The notes under the pieces are model-generated. The model was not told the DNA's origin. It ran no database searches and saw nothing but the letters and a program-made list of their open reading frames with translations. The position numbers and the translations under genes are program-made. From an uncultured Holophagales bacterium (GTDB lineage Bacteria; Acidobacteriota; Thermoanaerobaculia; UBA5066), in assembly GCA_937864895.1 (NCBI GenBank), contig CALMDF010000460.1, forward strand, positions 1 to 6,679: 6,679 nucleotides of DNA, written 5' to 3'. Below, piece after piece: positions 6,454 to 6,679 of this stretch (positions within the stretch are counted from its first letter, which is position 1; every line of letters starts with the position of its first letter).

Positions 6454-6679
6454 ATGGCGACTCCGGCGCCCTCCGACGTGCCCGGGGGCGAGGGCTCCTC
6501 CCCCGCCGCACGGCCTGCCGGCAGGCCGCCGGCGCGGCGCGCGACCTCGGCCTCCCGCCCGACTCCCTCGATGTCTGCGTCGCCGTGCCCGGCAGCGAGG
6601 CGAGGGCCGTGGTCCTCGGGAACCCTGACGATCGTCGCGAGCGACGTCGCGCGGATCTTCCTGCAGAACTCGATCAACC
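6454..6679. other. Window-edge stretch with no gene called with confidence
   Basis: Several frames are open here but none is convincing. A minus-strand frame from a TTG at 6677 to a stop at 6354 has fairly high third-position G/C in its first 70 codons but then runs through the tandem repeat and promoter region. On the plus strand, a frame from ATG at 6454 is open to the edge and ends in LTIVASDVARIFLQNSIN, resembling the swivel-domain motif of isopropylmalate dehydratase/aconitase small subunits. Its earlier codons look non-coding, and the better-looking codons at about 6528-6620 are in a different plus frame. A divergent partial gene, a decayed gene or plain intergenic DNA are all possible. 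Confidence 0.3.
6511..6528. repeat. 18-base perfect palindrome
   Basis: CGGCCTGCCGGCAGGCCG reads the same on both strands with no central spacer. It lies in the unassigned edge region about 65 bases beyond the tandem repeat. It could be a dimeric-repressor site, part of a terminator for a gene entering from the right, or chance in GC-rich DNA. Confidence 0.45.

Noticed and set aside
6323..6511. A 62-codon minus-strand frame whose TGA overlaps the barrel's GTG as GTGA
   Set aside because: The overlap mimics the two real ones, but the peptide is Arg/Ser/Pro-rich without features, covers the tandem repeat and promoter region, and lacks the codon bias of the neighbours.
1..6679. Search for CRISPR arrays, tRNA or rRNA genes, insertion sequences and toxin-antitoxin pairs
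   Set aside because: No regularly spaced repeats, tRNA-like arms, transposase motifs or terminal inverted repeats were seen by eye.

Overview
The window is GC-rich, and nearly everything recognisable lies on the minus strand, so genes are described here from high to low coordinates. It holds a three-gene extracellular electron transfer (porin-cytochrome conduit) operon followed by a two-component regulatory pair. Strong third-position G/C bias, GTG starts and 4-base GTGA overlaps fit a high-GC Gram-negative bacterium with an outer membrane and many c-type cytochromes. Acidobacteriota (Geothrix/Holophaga-like) or a deltaproteobacterial-type lineage would fit, but the sequence alone does not settle the taxon.

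Layout. From 6679 to about 6454 there is no gene I can call with confidence; this stretch contains an 18-base perfect palindrome. From about 6453 to 6327 lies the presumed promoter region of the conduit operon. It contains a tandem 11-base direct repeat (6424-6445), the spacing typical of OmpR/PhoB-family operators. Next come an MtrB/PioB-like outer-membrane beta-barrel (6326-4452), a DmsE/MtrA-type periplasmic decaheme cytochrome c (4455-3637; 4-base overlap with the barrel), and, after a 40-base gap containing a small perfect hairpin, a 612-residue multiheme cytochrome c (3596-1758). The last has seven CXXCH sites and one unusual CX3CH site. A 14-base-pair perfect stem (1685-1725) follows the operon as a likely terminator.

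Downstream on the same strand are an OmpR/PhoB-family response regulator (start probably GTG at 1652, end 924) and, overlapping it by 4 bases, a membrane histidine kinase (927 to beyond position 1). The kinase is cut by the window edge just after its H box. A -10-like TAGAAT immediately before the regulator start suggests its own, possibly leaderless, promoter.

How the parts may work together: the decaheme protein would sit inside the barrel and carry electrons across the outer membrane. The eight-heme protein would be an additional electron carrier or terminal reductase, periplasmic or released, since it has a signal peptide but no lipobox. The adjacent sensor/regulator pair is a natural candidate to control the operon through the 11-base repeats. 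The conduit assignment rests on family features seen in the proteins; the electron acceptor, the placement of the octaheme protein and the regulatory link are inferences.
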